A stretch of 44,993 nucleotides of DNA from Methanolobus sp. (GTDB lineage: Archaea; Halobacteriota; Methanosarcinia; Methanosarcinales; Methanosarcinaceae). The notes below the pieces were generated by a model. That model saw only the letters and a program-made list of their open reading frames with translations, did not search any database and was not told the origin of the DNA. The stretch spans positions 1-44,993 of the forward strand of contig JASKKT010000017.1 of assembly GCA_030154025.1 (NCBI GenBank), read 5' to 3'. Of the stretch, positions 1 to 11,015 are shown in pieces; position 1 is the first letter of the stretch; every line of letters begins with the position of its first letter. The position numbers were made by a program, and so were the translations under genes.

Positions 1-225
1 TCAGGCGAGATAAATGTGCCCATATCCTCGGGAACTTTCTCGGAGGCCGATATCTACGCCGAACTTGGCGAGGTTATCGCAGGCATTAAACCCGGAAGAC
101 GATCAGATGAAGAGATAACCATATTCGACTCCACGGGTCTTGCAGTCCAGGATCTCGTGACTGCGGATCTGGTTTACAGGAAGGCGCTGGAAAACGTTGT
201 CGGGAAGAGGGTGGAACTGTTCTGA
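1..225 (+). CDS. Ornithine cyclodeaminase / alanine dehydrogenase family protein, C-terminal part (5' truncated by window)
   Basis: The first 225 bases are open in frame 1 and end in TGA, giving about 74 residues. The segments GEINVPISSG and ITIFDSTGLAVQDL are typical of the C-terminal NAD-binding half of the ornithine cyclodeaminase / mu-crystallin family. In archaea this family includes NAD-dependent alanine dehydrogenases, which interconvert alanine and pyruvate plus ammonia. The N-terminal substrate-binding half lies outside the window, so ornithine cyclodeaminase and alanine dehydrogenase activity cannot be separated here. No terminator hairpin follows. The next gene is 339 bp downstream with its own promoter, so the two are probably separate transcripts. 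Confidence 0.8.
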   Translation, partial: SGEINVPISSGTFSEADIYAELGEVIAGIKPGRRSDEEITIFDSTGLAVQDLVTADLVYRKALENVVGKRVELF

Positions 226-378
226 CACAGCAATTTCTATTGGTCTTATATACTTTCTGATTGGAAAAAATCTAAGTAAACGGGTAATTCCATTTACTAT
301 TCTTAAGAAATGATAAAACTCCTGATAAAGGCAGATCTATTGTAAGATATCAGTTGTTACTGTCTCTTTTTCAGAGAT

Positions 379-420
379 TTTTATATAAACCTTTAATAAG
401 CATGAACGCATATAAGGTTC
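379..420 (+). promoter_or_regulatory. Two candidate TATA boxes upstream of gyrB, one inside an inverted repeat
   Basis: A TTTATATAA element at 379-388 predicts initiation near 409. A second TATA-like element (CATATAAG, 409-416) lies between GAAC (405-408) and GTTC (417-420). This makes an operator-like arrangement around a promoter about 130 bp before the gyrB start. The rest of the 226-546 gap is AT-rich, with no gene or RNA that I recognise. Confidence 0.45.
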
Positions 421-537
421 CATCATATTTCTCTAGGAAAAAGACGAGCTAGCGAATTGAAATAAATCTTTCTTTGACTGAATCTGAGGGAACGAACGAG
501 TGTACATTTTGGACGTAAATAGCATACTTTATGTTAA

Positions 538-2469
<1,932 letters not shown>

Positions 2470-2480
2470 GGTGAGGAAAA

Positions 2481-4994
2481 ATGGCAGACGATATAGACAA
2501 TGAAAATATTCAGAATAGCGGTTCACCTGACGAACCGGGAGATGAGACCTCCTTTGACATCCAGCCTACGGAAACAGGCGAAAGGATAGTGCCTGTTCTC
2601 ATTGAAGATGAGATGAGGAACTCATTCATCGATTACGCGATGAGTGTTATCGTGAGCCGTGCACTGCCCGATGCGAGGGACGGCCTCAAGCCCGTACACC
2701 GCAGGATACTGTACGCAATGAAGGAAGCAGGCATCACCCACGACAAGCCTTACAAGAAGTGTGCCCGTGTAGTGGGAGACGTGCTCGGTAAGTACCACCC
2801 CCACGGTGATACTGCGGTCTATGACTCCCTTGTGAGGATGGTGCAGGATTTCTCCCTGCGATATCCACTCATTGACGGGCAGGGTAACTTCGGTTCCATT
2901 GACGGTGATTCGGCAGCTGCCATGCGTTACACTGAAGCACGCATGGATAAGGTCGCGGATGAGATGCTCCTTGATATCGACAAGGAGACGGTGTCCACCC
3001 AGCCCAACTATGACGGTTCCCTTCAGGAGCCTGTTGTGCTTCCGGCAAAACTGCCGAACCTGCTTGTCAATGGCTCCACAGGTATAGCAGTGGGCATGGC
3101 CACAAACATGGCTCCCCATAACCTTAACGAGGTAATTGATGCAACACTGATGCAGATCGATAACCCGGATGTCAGCATAAACGAACTGATGAAGGTCATC
3201 AAGGGTCCGGATTTCCCCACGGGTGCTACTATCCTTGGTTCGCAGGGCATAAGGGATGCATATGAGACGGGGCGCGGCAGGATACAGCTTCGGGCTGTGG
3301 CCGAGATCGAGGAGATGAAGAAGGACAAGAATGCCATAATCGTCACAGAGATCCCTTACCAGGTCAACAAGGCCAAGCTCATAGAGAATATAGCAGAGCT
3401 TGTAAGGGAGAAGAAGATAATAGGCGTTTCCGACCTGCGTGATGAGTCTGACCGTGAGGGTATCCGTGTTGTTATCGAACTTACGCGGGGAACCAATCCC
3501 AATGTGGTCCTGAACCAGCTTTACAAGCACACGCAGATGCAGACAACCTTCGGTATCATCAACCTGGCCCTTGTGGACAATGTTCCGAGGGAGCTGGGCC
3601 TGAAGGACATGCTTCGCATCTACCTGGAGCACCGTATAGATGTCATCCAGAAACGCACGCTGTTCCAGCTCAGGAAGGCACAGGAGAGGGCCCACATCCT
3701 CAGGGGTCTCAAGATAGCCCTTGACCATCTGGATGCGGTCATAAGCCTCATCAGGTCTTCAAAGGATGTGGAAACCGCCAGGGTGGGTCTTATCAGTAAC
3801 TTCGGCCTGGACGAGATACAGGCAAAAGCCATTCTTGACATGCGCCTCCAGAAGCTGACAGGACTTGAAAGGCAGAAGATAGAGGACGAGTACAAAGAAC
3901 TCATAAAGCTTATTGCCGAACTGGAAGAGATCCTCAGTAGTGATGAAAAGAAATACAATATCATAAGGTCTGAGCTCCTCGACCTGAAGGAGCGTTTCGG
4001 CGATGAGAGAAGGACCAAGATAAAGGGGTCTGTTATTGAAATCGATACCGAGGACCTGATACCTGAGGAGGAGGTAGTTGTAACCATTACCAACAGTGGC
4101 TACATCAAGCGTCTTCCGGTGGACACTTATTCCCAGCAGCGCAGGGGTGGCAAGGGTATCATAGGTATGGATACCAAGGACGAGGACTTCGTGACAGACA
4201 TCTTCGTAGCCTCGACACATGACTATATTCTCTTCTTCACTACCAAGGGAAGGGTCTACTGGCAGAAGGTGTACGAGATACCCGAAGGCAGCAGGCAGTC
4301 CCGGGGCAAGGCCATAGTGAACCTGCTGGAACTGGGAGATGGTGAATCCGTCACAGCTATGATACCTGTGGACGAGTTCTCCGAGAACAGTTACCTGTTC
4401 ATGGCCACTCGCATGGGTACTGTCAAGAAGAGCCAGTTGTCCGATTTCAGCAATCCTCGCAAGGCAGGCATTATAGCATTGATACTTGATGATGGCGATG
4501 AGCTTGTGAACGTGGCACTCACAGACGGCTCAAAGGAAATGGTCATGGTCTCAAGACACGGTAAAGCTATCAGGTTCTCTGAAACCGACGTGCGCCCCAT
4601 GGGCAGAAGTGCAAGGGGTGTCCGCGGAATGAAACTGGAGCCCGGGGACCTGGTCGTCAGCCTGGATGTGGTGGATGAGACTGCATCGCTGCTCACTGTC
4701 ACTGAGAATGGCTTCGGTAAACGCACAGAGTTCTCCGAGTACCGTTCCATGCACAGAGGCGGGCAGGGCGTGATCACTATCGTGACCAGCCTGCGGAACG
4801 GTCCAGTGATCAATGTCAAGTCTGTCAAGGATAGCGATGAGATAATGCTCACAAGTTCCGAAGGTATTATTATCCGGATACCTGTAAAGGATATACGTGT
4901 CCAGGGCAGGAACACCCAGGGTGTCAAGATAATGGACGTGCGCCAGAACGATAAAGTGGTAGGTGTTGCGAGGATAAGGGCAGACGGGGAATAA
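2481..4994 (+). CDS. gyrA: DNA gyrase subunit A
   Basis: DNA-cleaving subunit of gyrase, 837 aa. The winged-helix domain holds the catalytic tyrosine (Tyr150 in [10 protein letters not shown]). A coiled coil with a leucine-rich [15 protein letters not shown] segment follows, then a C-terminal beta-pinwheel with a GyrA-box (QQRRGGKG, about residue 548). The pinwheel and box are what distinguish gyrase from topoisomerase IV. An acidic N-terminal extension of about 35 residues precedes the conserved core. The residue equivalent to E. coli Ser83 is Thr111, and the Asp87 equivalent is Asp115. GAGGTGAGG at 2468-2476 is a strong ribosome binding site for ATG 2481. It is co-transcribed with gyrB (11 bp gap). 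Confidence 0.97.
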   Translation: MADDIDNENIQNSGSPDEPGDETSFDIQPTETGERIVPVLIEDEMRNSFIDYAMSVIVSRALPDARDGLKPVHRRILYAMKEAGITHDKPYKKCARVVGDVLGKYHPHGDTAVYDSLVRMVQDFSLRYPLIDGQGNFGSIDGDSAAAMRYTEARMDKVADEMLLDIDKETVSTQPNYDGSLQEPVVLPAKLPNLLVNGSTGIAVGMATNMAPHNLNEVIDATLMQIDNPDVSINELMKVIKGPDFPTGATILGSQGIRDAYETGRGRIQLRAVAEIEEMKKDKNAIIVTEIPYQVNKAKLIENIAELVREKKIIGVSDLRDESDREGIRVVIELTRGTNPNVVLNQLYKHTQMQTTFGIINLALVDNVPRELGLKDMLRIYLEHRIDVIQKRTLFQLRKAQERAHILRGLKIALDHLDAVISLIRSSKDVETARVGLISNFGLDEIQAKAILDMRLQKLTGLERQKIEDEYKELIKLIAELEEILSSDEKKYNIIRSELLDLKERFGDERRTKIKGSVIEIDTEDLIPEEEVVVTITNSGYIKRLPVDTYSQQRRGGKGIIGMDTKDEDFVTDIFVASTHDYILFFTTKGRVYWQKVYEIPEGSRQSRGKAIVNLLELGDGESVTAMIPVDEFSENSYLFMATRMGTVKKSQLSDFSNPRKAGIIALILDDGDELVNVALTDGSKEMVMVSRHGKAIRFSETDVRPMGRSARGVRGMKLEPGDLVVSLDVVDETASLLTVTENGFGKRTEFSEYRSMHRGGQGVITIVTSLRNGPVINVKSVKDSDEIMLTSSEGIIIRIPVKDIRVQGRNTQGVKIMDVRQNDKVVGVARIRADGE

Positions 4995-5027
4995 TGTAAA
5001 TGCTTTTAAGCATTGACCATGTTTAGT

Positions 5028-5040
5028 AGTCTATATACAC
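5028..5040 (+). promoter_or_regulatory. Candidate TATA box for pdxS
   Basis: AGTCTATATACAC at about 5028-5040 predicts a start near 5060 and a leader of about 40 nt with GGATGAT before ATG 5099. A small inverted repeat (ATGCT/AGCAT, 5000-5013) lies just after the gyrA stop. Confidence 0.45.
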
Positions 5041-5098
5041 ACATATCAAAAAAACATTATACTGATAATGCTTTAGGATAATTTACAAGGATGATAAT

Positions 5099-5995
5099 AT
5101 GGAACTTGAGAAATTAAGACACGGTACGGAACTCATCAAGCGCGGTTTTGCAAAGATGCAGAAAGGTGGCGTTATTATGGATGTCACAACTCCCGAGCAG
5201 GCACGTATAGCAGAGGAGGCAGGAGCAGTTGCGGTCATGGCCCTTCAGGCAGTGCCCGCTGACATCAGGAAGGCCGGCGGTGTTGCAAGGATGGCAGACC
5301 CGCAGATAATTGCCGACATAATCGACACCGTGACGATCCCGGTAATGGCAAAGGCACGCATAGGGCACTTTGTGGAAGCTGAGATACTGCAGGCCCTTGG
5401 TGTTGATATGGTGGATGAGTCCGAGGTGCTCACCCCTGCTGACCACAAGTACCACATCGAGAAGACCGACTTCACTGTTCCTTTCGTATGTGGTGCCAGG
5501 AACCTTGGTGAAGCCCTGCGCCGCATCAATGAGGGTGCTGCCATGATACGCACCAAGGGTGAGGCAGGTACCGGTGACGTCAGTGAGGCTGTCAAGCACA
5601 TGAAGCAGATCATGGGCGAGGTACGTGCACTCAGGGGCATGACCAGGGAAGAGATGACCCGAGTCGCCCGTGAGATCGAAGCTCCCATAGAGCTTGTGCT
5701 TGAGACTGCTCAGATGCAGCGCCTGCCTGTGGTCAACTTTGCAGCAGGCGGTGTAGCCACACCTGCAGATGCGGCTCTGATGATGCGCCTGGGCGCTGAC
5801 GGTGTTTTCGTTGGCTCCGGCATATTCAAGGCAGAGATACCTGAGAAGATGGCAACTGCAATAGTAGAGGCAGTCAACAACTACGATAACCCCGAAGTGC
5901 TCGCTGAGATCTCAAAGGGCATCGGCGCAGGCATGAAGGGCATAAGTGTTGATACCATCCCCCAGGAACAGGTCCTTCAGACACGCGGATGGTAA
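5099..5995 (+). CDS. pdxS: Pyridoxal 5'-phosphate synthase, lyase subunit PdxS
   Basis: Builds pyridoxal 5'-phosphate from ribulose or ribose 5-phosphate, glyceraldehyde 3-phosphate and ammonia supplied by PdxT (the DXP-independent B6 pathway). The 298-aa protein is a full-length TIM barrel. The two lysines that hold the sugar intermediates are visible: Lys85 in MAKARIGHF and Lys153 in [10 protein letters not shown]. The segment [19 protein letters not shown] is the phosphate-binding end of the barrel. The family normally forms a 12-mer decorated with PdxT. pdxT follows after 42 bp, across a short T-tract. Confidence 0.97.
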   Translation: MELEKLRHGTELIKRGFAKMQKGGVIMDVTTPEQARIAEEAGAVAVMALQAVPADIRKAGGVARMADPQIIADIIDTVTIPVMAKARIGHFVEAEILQALGVDMVDESEVLTPADHKYHIEKTDFTVPFVCGARNLGEALRRINEGAAMIRTKGEAGTGDVSEAVKHMKQIMGEVRALRGMTREEMTRVAREIEAPIELVLETAQMQRLPVVNFAAGGVATPADAALMMRLGADGVFVGSGIFKAEIPEKMATAIVEAVNNYDNPEVLAEISKGIGAGMKGISVDTIPQEQVLQTRGW

Positions 5996-6007
5996 TATCC
6001 ATCCTCT

Positions 6008-6018
6008 ATTCTTTTTTA
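6008..6018 (+). terminator. T-tract between pdxS and pdxT
   Basis: ATTCTTTTTTAG lies between the two genes with no clear hairpin. Archaeal termination uses such U-tracts, so some transcripts may end here and give more PdxS than PdxT. The effect is inferred. Confidence 0.3.
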
Positions 6019-6037
6019 GTTCAATAACGGTGTTTTC

Positions 6038-6631
6038 ATGCGTATTGGTGTTATTGCCATTCAGGGTGACGTCTCTGAGCATGTGGACGCTCTTGCCAGA
6101 GCGCTTGAGGAACGTGGCAGGCTTGCCGATATCGTGACAATAAAGCACAAGGGCATTGTACCGCAGTGTGATGCGCTTGTCCTTCCCGGAGGAGAGAGCA
6201 CCACCCTTGGCCGCCTGCTGGTCCGTGAAGGCATTGCAGACGAGATCAGGCAGATGCACCTTTCAGGAAAACCAATCATGGGCACCTGTGCAGGTCTCAT
6301 CCTGCTAGCAAGGGGAGGTGATGAGCAGGTCAGAAAGACCCATCAGCATCTGCTGGGCATTATGGACACAAAGGTGAACCGCAATGCATTCGGAAGGCAA
6401 CGCGAGTCCTTTGAGACGGAACTTGGGCTTCCTTTCCTTGATTCGCCTTATAGTGCTGTCTTCATCAGGGCTCCTGGTATCGTAGAATGCGGTGGCGATG
6501 TAAAGGTGCTCGCCAGTATCGATGATATGGTAGTGGCAGCCGAGCAGGGTAATCTCCTGGCGCTCGCTTTCCATCCCGAACTTACCCGGGATTCAAGGGT
6601 TCACCAGTATTTCCTGGATAAGCTGTTCTGA
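6038..6631 (+). CDS. pdxT: Pyridoxal 5'-phosphate synthase, glutaminase subunit PdxT
   Basis: Class I glutamine amidotransferase that hydrolyses glutamine and channels ammonia to PdxS. The protein is 197 aa, the usual length. The catalytic triad is intact: nucleophile Cys84 in GTCAGLILLA, and His179 and Glu181 in FHPELT. LPGGESTT (49-56) is the oxyanion and glutamine-binding loop. It lies directly downstream of pdxS, as in most organisms with this pathway. The ribosome binding site is weak (GGTG near 6029). Confidence 0.96.
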   Translation: MRIGVIAIQGDVSEHVDALARALEERGRLADIVTIKHKGIVPQCDALVLPGGESTTLGRLLVREGIADEIRQMHLSGKPIMGTCAGLILLARGGDEQVRKTHQHLLGIMDTKVNRNAFGRQRESFETELGLPFLDSPYSAVFIRAPGIVECGGDVKVLASIDDMVVAAEQGNLLALAFHPELTRDSRVHQYFLDKLF

Positions 6632-6633
6632 TA

Positions 6634-6653
6634 ACCTCTTTTTTCTTCTTTTG
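6634..6653 (+). terminator. T-rich terminator after pdxT
   Basis: CCTCTTTTTTCTTCTTTTGC begins three bases after the pdxT stop. There is no stem, so it looks like the oligo-U type of archaeal terminator. Confidence 0.5.
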
Positions 6654-6742
6654 CTATTCAGGCACTACTGATGAAAAAGTTTAAACTTCATTGGTGTGTA
6701 GAATATCTGACTCTTTTATTTTGATATGCAGAGGTGACATCA

Positions 6743-7150
6743 ATGGTAAAGTTAACAGATGAGATGAAAGCAGAATTTGCAAAGATGAAGATATTCCCAT
6801 TCGCAACAGCTTCAAAGGATGGTGTGCCAAACGTCATTCCTATCGGGATGTGCTATCTCCAGGAAGACGCAGAAACCCTGTGGATCGTTGACAATTTCTT
6901 CCTTAAAACCATGGAGAACCTCAGGGCAAACCCGAAGGGTGCCATCTATGTGTGGGGACCTGAGATCAACGGCTGCTTCCAGATAAAAGGTGACATCAAG
7001 ATCATAGACCGCGGTGAGGAATATGATGAGATGCGCAAGATCGTAAAGGCAAAGAGTGACCGCTTCCCTGCCAGATATCTTATAAAAATGAAGATCACAG
7101 ATGTCTTTGAGTGCAAAAGCGGGCCGGATGCAGGGAAGAAACTGCTCTGA
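6743..7150 (+). CDS. Pyridoxamine 5'-phosphate oxidase-like FMN-binding split-barrel protein
   Basis: A small soluble flavoprotein-type domain of 135 aa. The N-terminal stretch with FPFATASKDGVPNVIPIG is the first strand pair of the split barrel, and LKTMENLRANPKGAIYVW is the usual nucleotide-binding helix and strand. These proteins bind FMN, sometimes F420, and reduce varied substrates; the substrate here is unknown. I chose ATG 6743 because GAGGTG (6731-6736) precedes it by 6 nt; an upstream in-frame GTG at 6734 lies inside that ribosome binding site. It follows pdxST, but nothing visible ties it to B6 synthesis. Confidence 0.85.
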   Translation: MVKLTDEMKAEFAKMKIFPFATASKDGVPNVIPIGMCYLQEDAETLWIVDNFFLKTMENLRANPKGAIYVWGPEINGCFQIKGDIKIIDRGEEYDEMRKIVKAKSDRFPARYLIKMKITDVFECKSGPDAGKKLL

Positions 7151-7161
7151 TCTGCTTTCCT

Positions 7162-7197
7162 ATCTTTTTTTGTACTGCTTTTGTACTGTTTTTTCCA
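7162..7197 (+). terminator. Repeated T-tract terminator
   Basis: After the flavoprotein stop come three T-tracts, with TTTTGTACTG occurring twice. This is a good candidate for oligo-U termination before the next promoter. Confidence 0.45.
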
Positions 7198-7214
7198 GAT
7201 TATATAATTCAAGC

Positions 7215-7230
7215 AATATATTTATATATA
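7215..7230 (+). promoter_or_regulatory. TATA box for the Ig-repeat membrane protein
   Basis: AATATATTTATATATA at 7215-7230 predicts initiation near 7250, giving a leader of about 20 nt before ATG 7270. Confidence 0.5.
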
Positions 7231-7269
7231 GGAGCACAATCTCATTTATCTATCCTATATAGTGATCAA

Positions 7270-8607
7270 ATGAGACTGTCCAGGATTCCCCGCAGCTTCA
7301 AAGGCTCCCTCTCCTATGCCCTGCTGAACAGGGCAGGCGGAACAAGCGGAGCTGTTTTCCAGATATACTCGCTTGTCTGGATAATGTGGCTGGCCTTCTT
7401 CCTGGTTTTTATGCTGTACCAGCAGTCTTATTCTCCTGTTCTTCAGCCACTTGCCAATTCCCTGATGCCTTCATGGAGTGCTTTGCCTGCTGACGGAACA
7501 GCAGTCTCACTGCCTGTTTTCCTGTTATCTCTTACGCTCTTTGTGATGGCCCCTTATGTGCCGGTTCATGTGTTCTGGATATATGAGGGCAGGGTGGGAA
7601 TAAGCAGGAGGAGGCTCAGGGGTGCGCAGGTATGTGAAGCAGCGATAGTGGACTGTAATCTTTCCGGCAGTCTTGAACTGGGATTTCCCTGCACAGTAAC
7701 TTTCCGGGTGAGCAATCCAAGTGATACCGATATGGGGAATGTATGGCTCAGGTGGGTCTTTCCCAGGGCTTTGAGATGCGATTCTCCTCAGGTTAGCCTT
7801 GGTACGGTGAGAGCAGGTTCCTCAGGATATGTGTCCATACCTTTTGTCCCCCTGCATACTGGAAAGACATCTCTGGGGTCGGCGGATCTGTATTTTGAGA
7901 TACGCAGGCAGCAGTACACAAAATACAACATTTCCCAGGGAACTTGTACTGTCATCTGCTCTTCCATTTATGTGAATACAAGTGTTCCTGAGGTCCTGAA
8001 ATTCGGAGAAGAGGCGGTCCTGGGAATCTATCTTGCTAACAGGCTCTCCTGTTCCCTGGAAGACGTGCAGGTAAAGTGCTGTCTGAAGGACGGGATAGAC
8101 CCCGGCCTCATTATACTGAGTGCAGGCACTCTGCATCAGGGGTCCGGGCAGGTGCTGAACCTCAGTATTGTCCCGAAGATCATCGGCGAGTTCAGCCCTG
8201 GCCATTTTGAGGTTCATTTCAGGCTCGGTGCTAATGCCTGCATTGCAGGGCCCGAAGAACTTGGCGTGCAACATGTGCTCGCCCCCGAACTTTATGTCCG
8301 CATGAACACGCCGGACACCCTCTACAAAGGAATACCGGCCTCCCTTGGTTTTATTGTGGAGAACCGCTCTGAGGAACCCCTGTCAAATATAAGTCTTTCA
8401 AGTTGCTTCTCTTCACAGGTCGAGTGTGAGGTCCCGACCATCTGCATTGAGGGCTTGCTGCCATCCTCCTCAAGGTATGCATCTCTTGCCATCAGGCCTC
8501 TTACAAGCGGAAAGACTGATCTTGGGAACCTGAATGTGTCTTTTGAAGTAAACGGTATCATGTGCAGGATGGAACCAATAGTGCTTGGTGTGCACAAGAT
8601 CAATTAG
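7270..8607 (+). CDS. Membrane protein with two N-terminal TM helices and three Ig-like (CARDB/DUF11-type) repeats
   Basis: Unknown function, 445 aa. Two hydrophobic helices (about 30-50 and 80-103) are followed by three beta-rich repeats (about 122-218, 222-330, 331-445). The repeats share an ending: HTGKTSLGSADLYFEI, IIGEFSPGHFEVHFRL and TSGKTDLGNLNVSFEV. Basic residues flank TM1 on its N-terminal side and follow TM2 (SRRRLRG), so the positive-inside rule puts the repeats in the cytoplasm. Yet they carry seven N-x-S/T sequons and look like surface-protein modules, so the topology is uncertain. I placed the start at ATG 7270 because the promoter TATA lies within the upstream reading frame. 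Confidence 0.75.
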   Translation: MRLSRIPRSFKGSLSYALLNRAGGTSGAVFQIYSLVWIMWLAFFLVFMLYQQSYSPVLQPLANSLMPSWSALPADGTAVSLPVFLLSLTLFVMAPYVPVHVFWIYEGRVGISRRRLRGAQVCEAAIVDCNLSGSLELGFPCTVTFRVSNPSDTDMGNVWLRWVFPRALRCDSPQVSLGTVRAGSSGYVSIPFVPLHTGKTSLGSADLYFEIRRQQYTKYNISQGTCTVICSSIYVNTSVPEVLKFGEEAVLGIYLANRLSCSLEDVQVKCCLKDGIDPGLIILSAGTLHQGSGQVLNLSIVPKIIGEFSPGHFEVHFRLGANACIAGPEELGVQHVLAPELYVRMNTPDTLYKGIPASLGFIVENRSEEPLSNISLSSCFSSQVECEVPTICIEGLLPSSSRYASLAIRPLTSGKTDLGNLNVSFEVNGIMCRMEPIVLGVHKIN

Positions 8608-8635
8608 GTATTAACAGGACAGGGAATAAACCGGG

Positions 8636-8683
8636 CTTAAAAAAGTGATGAAAAATAGATTCAAAGAGTGATCGCTCACTCTT
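8636..8683 (-). terminator. Hairpin plus T-tracts at the rps6e stop
   Basis: A perfect 8-bp stem AAGAGTGA/TCACTCTT (8664-8671 and 8676-8683, 4-nt loop) spans the rps6e stop codon. On the minus strand it is followed by TATTTTTC and ACTTTTTTAAG. Confidence 0.6.
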
Positions 8684-9071
8684 CTGCTGCCTCGCCGCCG
8701 CCGACGATGGCTTCGATGGCCTTGTCGCCATACTCCACAACAACAGTGTTGACCTGTATGATGTCAGGAGCGATCTCTCTTCCGCGCATCATCTTCCTGC
8801 GGCGGACGCCACTTGATACAGGGGAGTAACCTACGCCCTGTGCAACAAGGACCTTCTGTCTCCTCGGGCCGGGGATCTCAGGTCTCATGACCATGCCGCT
8901 CTTGTCGCTTCCGCCTGTGATCTTGAGTGCATAGCCTGAAAGTCCGACGATTGCTCCGTCCACGGTCTGGCCTATGGATTTTCCGATGAGCTTGTTAGCC
9001 TCGGGTCCTGTTACATTGAACTGGTATGATTTTGTCTTCGGGTCTGATACTACTACTTTGAAATCTGCCAT
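8676..9071 (-). CDS. rps6e: Small ribosomal subunit protein eS6
   Basis: 131-aa archaeal S6e, a structural protein of the 30S subunit with no bacterial counterpart. The core [19 protein letters not shown] and the basic [13 protein letters not shown] segment are characteristic. Archaeal S6e is about half the length of the eukaryotic protein and lacks its phosphorylated tail, as here; the C-terminus is acidic (GGGEAAEE). It is the last gene of the translation cluster, 71 bp after infB. Confidence 0.95.
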   Translation of the reverse strand: MADFKVVVSDPKTKSYQFNVTGPEANKLIGKSIGQTVDGAIVGLSGYALKITGGSDKSGMVMRPEIPGPRRQKVLVAQGVGYSPVSSGVRRRKMMRGREIAPDIIQVNTVVVEYGDKAIEAIVGGGEAAEE

Positions 9072-9142
9072 ATTTATTCCTCCAATTTTTTGTTCGTTCC
9101 TACGTTCCTGTGATGCTTATGATCATGCGCTGCCCTGAATGC

Positions 9143-10918
9143 TTATTTAGCCCAGAAGGGGTTACCCCTTCTCTTGAGTTCAAGGAACGCGTCCAGTGTC
9201 TCTAATTCATCTGCCGTCAATGAGTCGTTAATTTCATTTTCCATGCGTTTGGCATGCCGCTCCGGGACATTGATAAAGAGCGTATCTCCTTCCTTTATCT
9301 GCCTTCCGACTGTCGGGCCCTCTATAGCCATTGCAACTTCCATGCCGACCTTTGCCTGTGAGATGTTCTCTCCGCTTGACTGAAGCCCTTTCACCTTGCC
9401 TACTATAGTGCCGTCAAGTGCCATGATGTCAAGATTCGTCTTGACAACACCTCCGATTATCCTCACGCCGACAACAGCCGGTTTGCTTTGCCTGAACGTG
9501 CAGTTTGGCAATATCTGGAATCTCCCCGGTTTAATGATGGTGTCAGCCATCTCTTTTTCGGCAAGCTCCTTCTGCTCCTGCACCCAGTCCTTATAATCAT
9601 CTATCAGGCGATATATGACATCGTTCTGGAAAAGGTGGATATTGGTGTCCTGCACCTTGTCCCTTGCATCAGGAAGCACCTTTATGTTGAAGCCGACAAT
9701 GACTGCATAGAAGGGGTCCTCGATAGCGGCAACTTCCACGACATCACGCTGGGAAACGTCTCCCACAGTAGCTTTCCTGATGGGTATATTCTCCTTCTTA
9801 AGCTCGTTAACAAGAGCCTCAAGGGAGCCTATAGTATCTGCTTTTATTGTGATGCCCATAGAATCGGTATCTATCTGCACATCCTCTATCTCGCTCTGCA
9901 CCTCCTGGGTGATGGCGTCGATAGTTTCGGGTGTTGCGATCCTGACTGGAGAGCCGGCAAGTGCACTTTCAAGCCCTGGTGCAGATATCTTTACACCTAT
10001 GGCTGCTGTGACCGAAGAGACCTGTTCGAACTTCTCCTCGGATTTAATCTCTGTGAGGGGCCGGGGTTTCAATAGTGCACGGACCTTGGTCTGGATGGGT
10101 TTTCCAAGACTTCCCACAACGATAGTATCTCCCTTCTTGAGAGTCCCGTCGTAGAGGATAACATCTATGGTAGTTCCAAGCCCTTTCTCTTCCTTTACCT
10201 CAAGAACAGTGCCCACGCCAGGAATGTTAGCGTCATAGTGCAGGTTTGCTTCAAGGAATTTCTGGGCAAGTCCCAGCAGCACCATGAGGACATCGGGAAT
10301 ACCCTCCCCTGTCATTGCACTTATGGGGATTATTCCTATATTGCGCTGGAAATCGTTGATCCTGTCATGCCTTTCGGAGTTGAATCCAAGATTGTACAGC
10401 TCGCCGACTACTTCATAGAACTTCCTGTCCAGCTCACTCTTAACGCGCTCGTTCTGCTTGTTATAGGATGCCACGAAGGGCATGTTCCTTTGCGGGTTCC
10501 ATCCGTGTATCCTGTCTATCTTGTTCGCAACCACCACGAAAGGTGTCTTGAATCTTTTAAGGATCTGGAGGCTCTCTATGGTCTGTGGCTTGAAACCTTC
10601 GTTTATATCCACAATAACTATAGCGAGGTCCGCAAGAGCTCCGCCGCGGCTTCGGAGTGATGTGAATGCATGGTGTCCTGGAGTGTCAATGAACAAAAGG
10701 CCGGGCACTATGAACTTGTCCCTGAGGGCGGGATTGCCGCACTTGTTGACTATGACATCAATTGGAACCTCAGTGGCACCGATGTGCTGGGTGATGGCAC
10801 CTGCCTCCCCGTCAGCAACAGTACTGCCCCTGATCTTATCAAGCAATGTAGTCTTTCCGTGATCTACATGTCCCATTACAGAGACAATTGGTGTGCGTAA
10901 GTTTCCCTTGACTGCCAT
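9143..10918 (-). CDS. infB: Translation initiation factor aIF5B (IF-2 homologue)
   Basis: GTPase that promotes ribosomal subunit joining and initiator tRNA positioning; 591 aa, typical for archaea. G1 is GHVDHGKTT near the N-terminus, G3 is DTPGHHAF and G4 is NKID. A beta-barrel, the IF2-specific domain III and a second barrel follow. No intein is present. I chose the second ATG (10918) because GAAGGG sits 6 nt before it; the ATG at 10924 overlaps that spacing. The RGGALADLAIVIVDINEGF region is intact. A strong hairpin (10968-11004) separates it from ndk, so it may have its own promoter. Confidence 0.96.
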   Translation of the reverse strand: MAVKGNLRTPIVSVMGHVDHGKTTLLDKIRGSTVADGEAGAITQHIGATEVPIDVIVNKCGNPALRDKFIVPGLLFIDTPGHHAFTSLRSRGGALADLAIVIVDINEGFKPQTIESLQILKRFKTPFVVVANKIDRIHGWNPQRNMPFVASYNKQNERVKSELDRKFYEVVGELYNLGFNSERHDRINDFQRNIGIIPISAMTGEGIPDVLMVLLGLAQKFLEANLHYDANIPGVGTVLEVKEEKGLGTTIDVILYDGTLKKGDTIVVGSLGKPIQTKVRALLKPRPLTEIKSEEKFEQVSSVTAAIGVKISAPGLESALAGSPVRIATPETIDAITQEVQSEIEDVQIDTDSMGITIKADTIGSLEALVNELKKENIPIRKATVGDVSQRDVVEVAAIEDPFYAVIVGFNIKVLPDARDKVQDTNIHLFQNDVIYRLIDDYKDWVQEQKELAEKEMADTIIKPGRFQILPNCTFRQSKPAVVGVRIIGGVVKTNLDIMALDGTIVGKVKGLQSSGENISQAKVGMEVAMAIEGPTVGRQIKEGDTLFINVPERHAKRMENEINDSLTADELETLDAFLELKRRGNPFWAK

Positions 10919-10967
10919 GTGCATCCCTTCAAATCTGATTGACTGCCCCGTAATTGACTATTAAGTT

Positions 10968-11004
10968 ATTCCGGGCATGTATCAAATAAGAAGGTGCCCG
11001 GAAT
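10968..11004 (-). terminator. 10-bp perfect hairpin between ndk and infB
   Basis: ATTCCGGGCA (10968-10977) pairs perfectly with TGCCCGGAAT (10995-11004) across a 17-nt loop. It lies 11 nt past the ndk stop. There is no long T-tail on the minus strand, so it may be a processing, attenuation or stability element rather than a terminator. A weak TATA-like ACTTAATAG follows, near 10962. Confidence 0.5.
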
Positions 11005-11015
11005 GGTCTTAAAGT

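Noticed and set aside
2622-3728. Long minus-strand frame (368 aa) inside gyrA
   Set aside because: Antisense shadow of a highly conserved coding gene; its product resembles no protein family.
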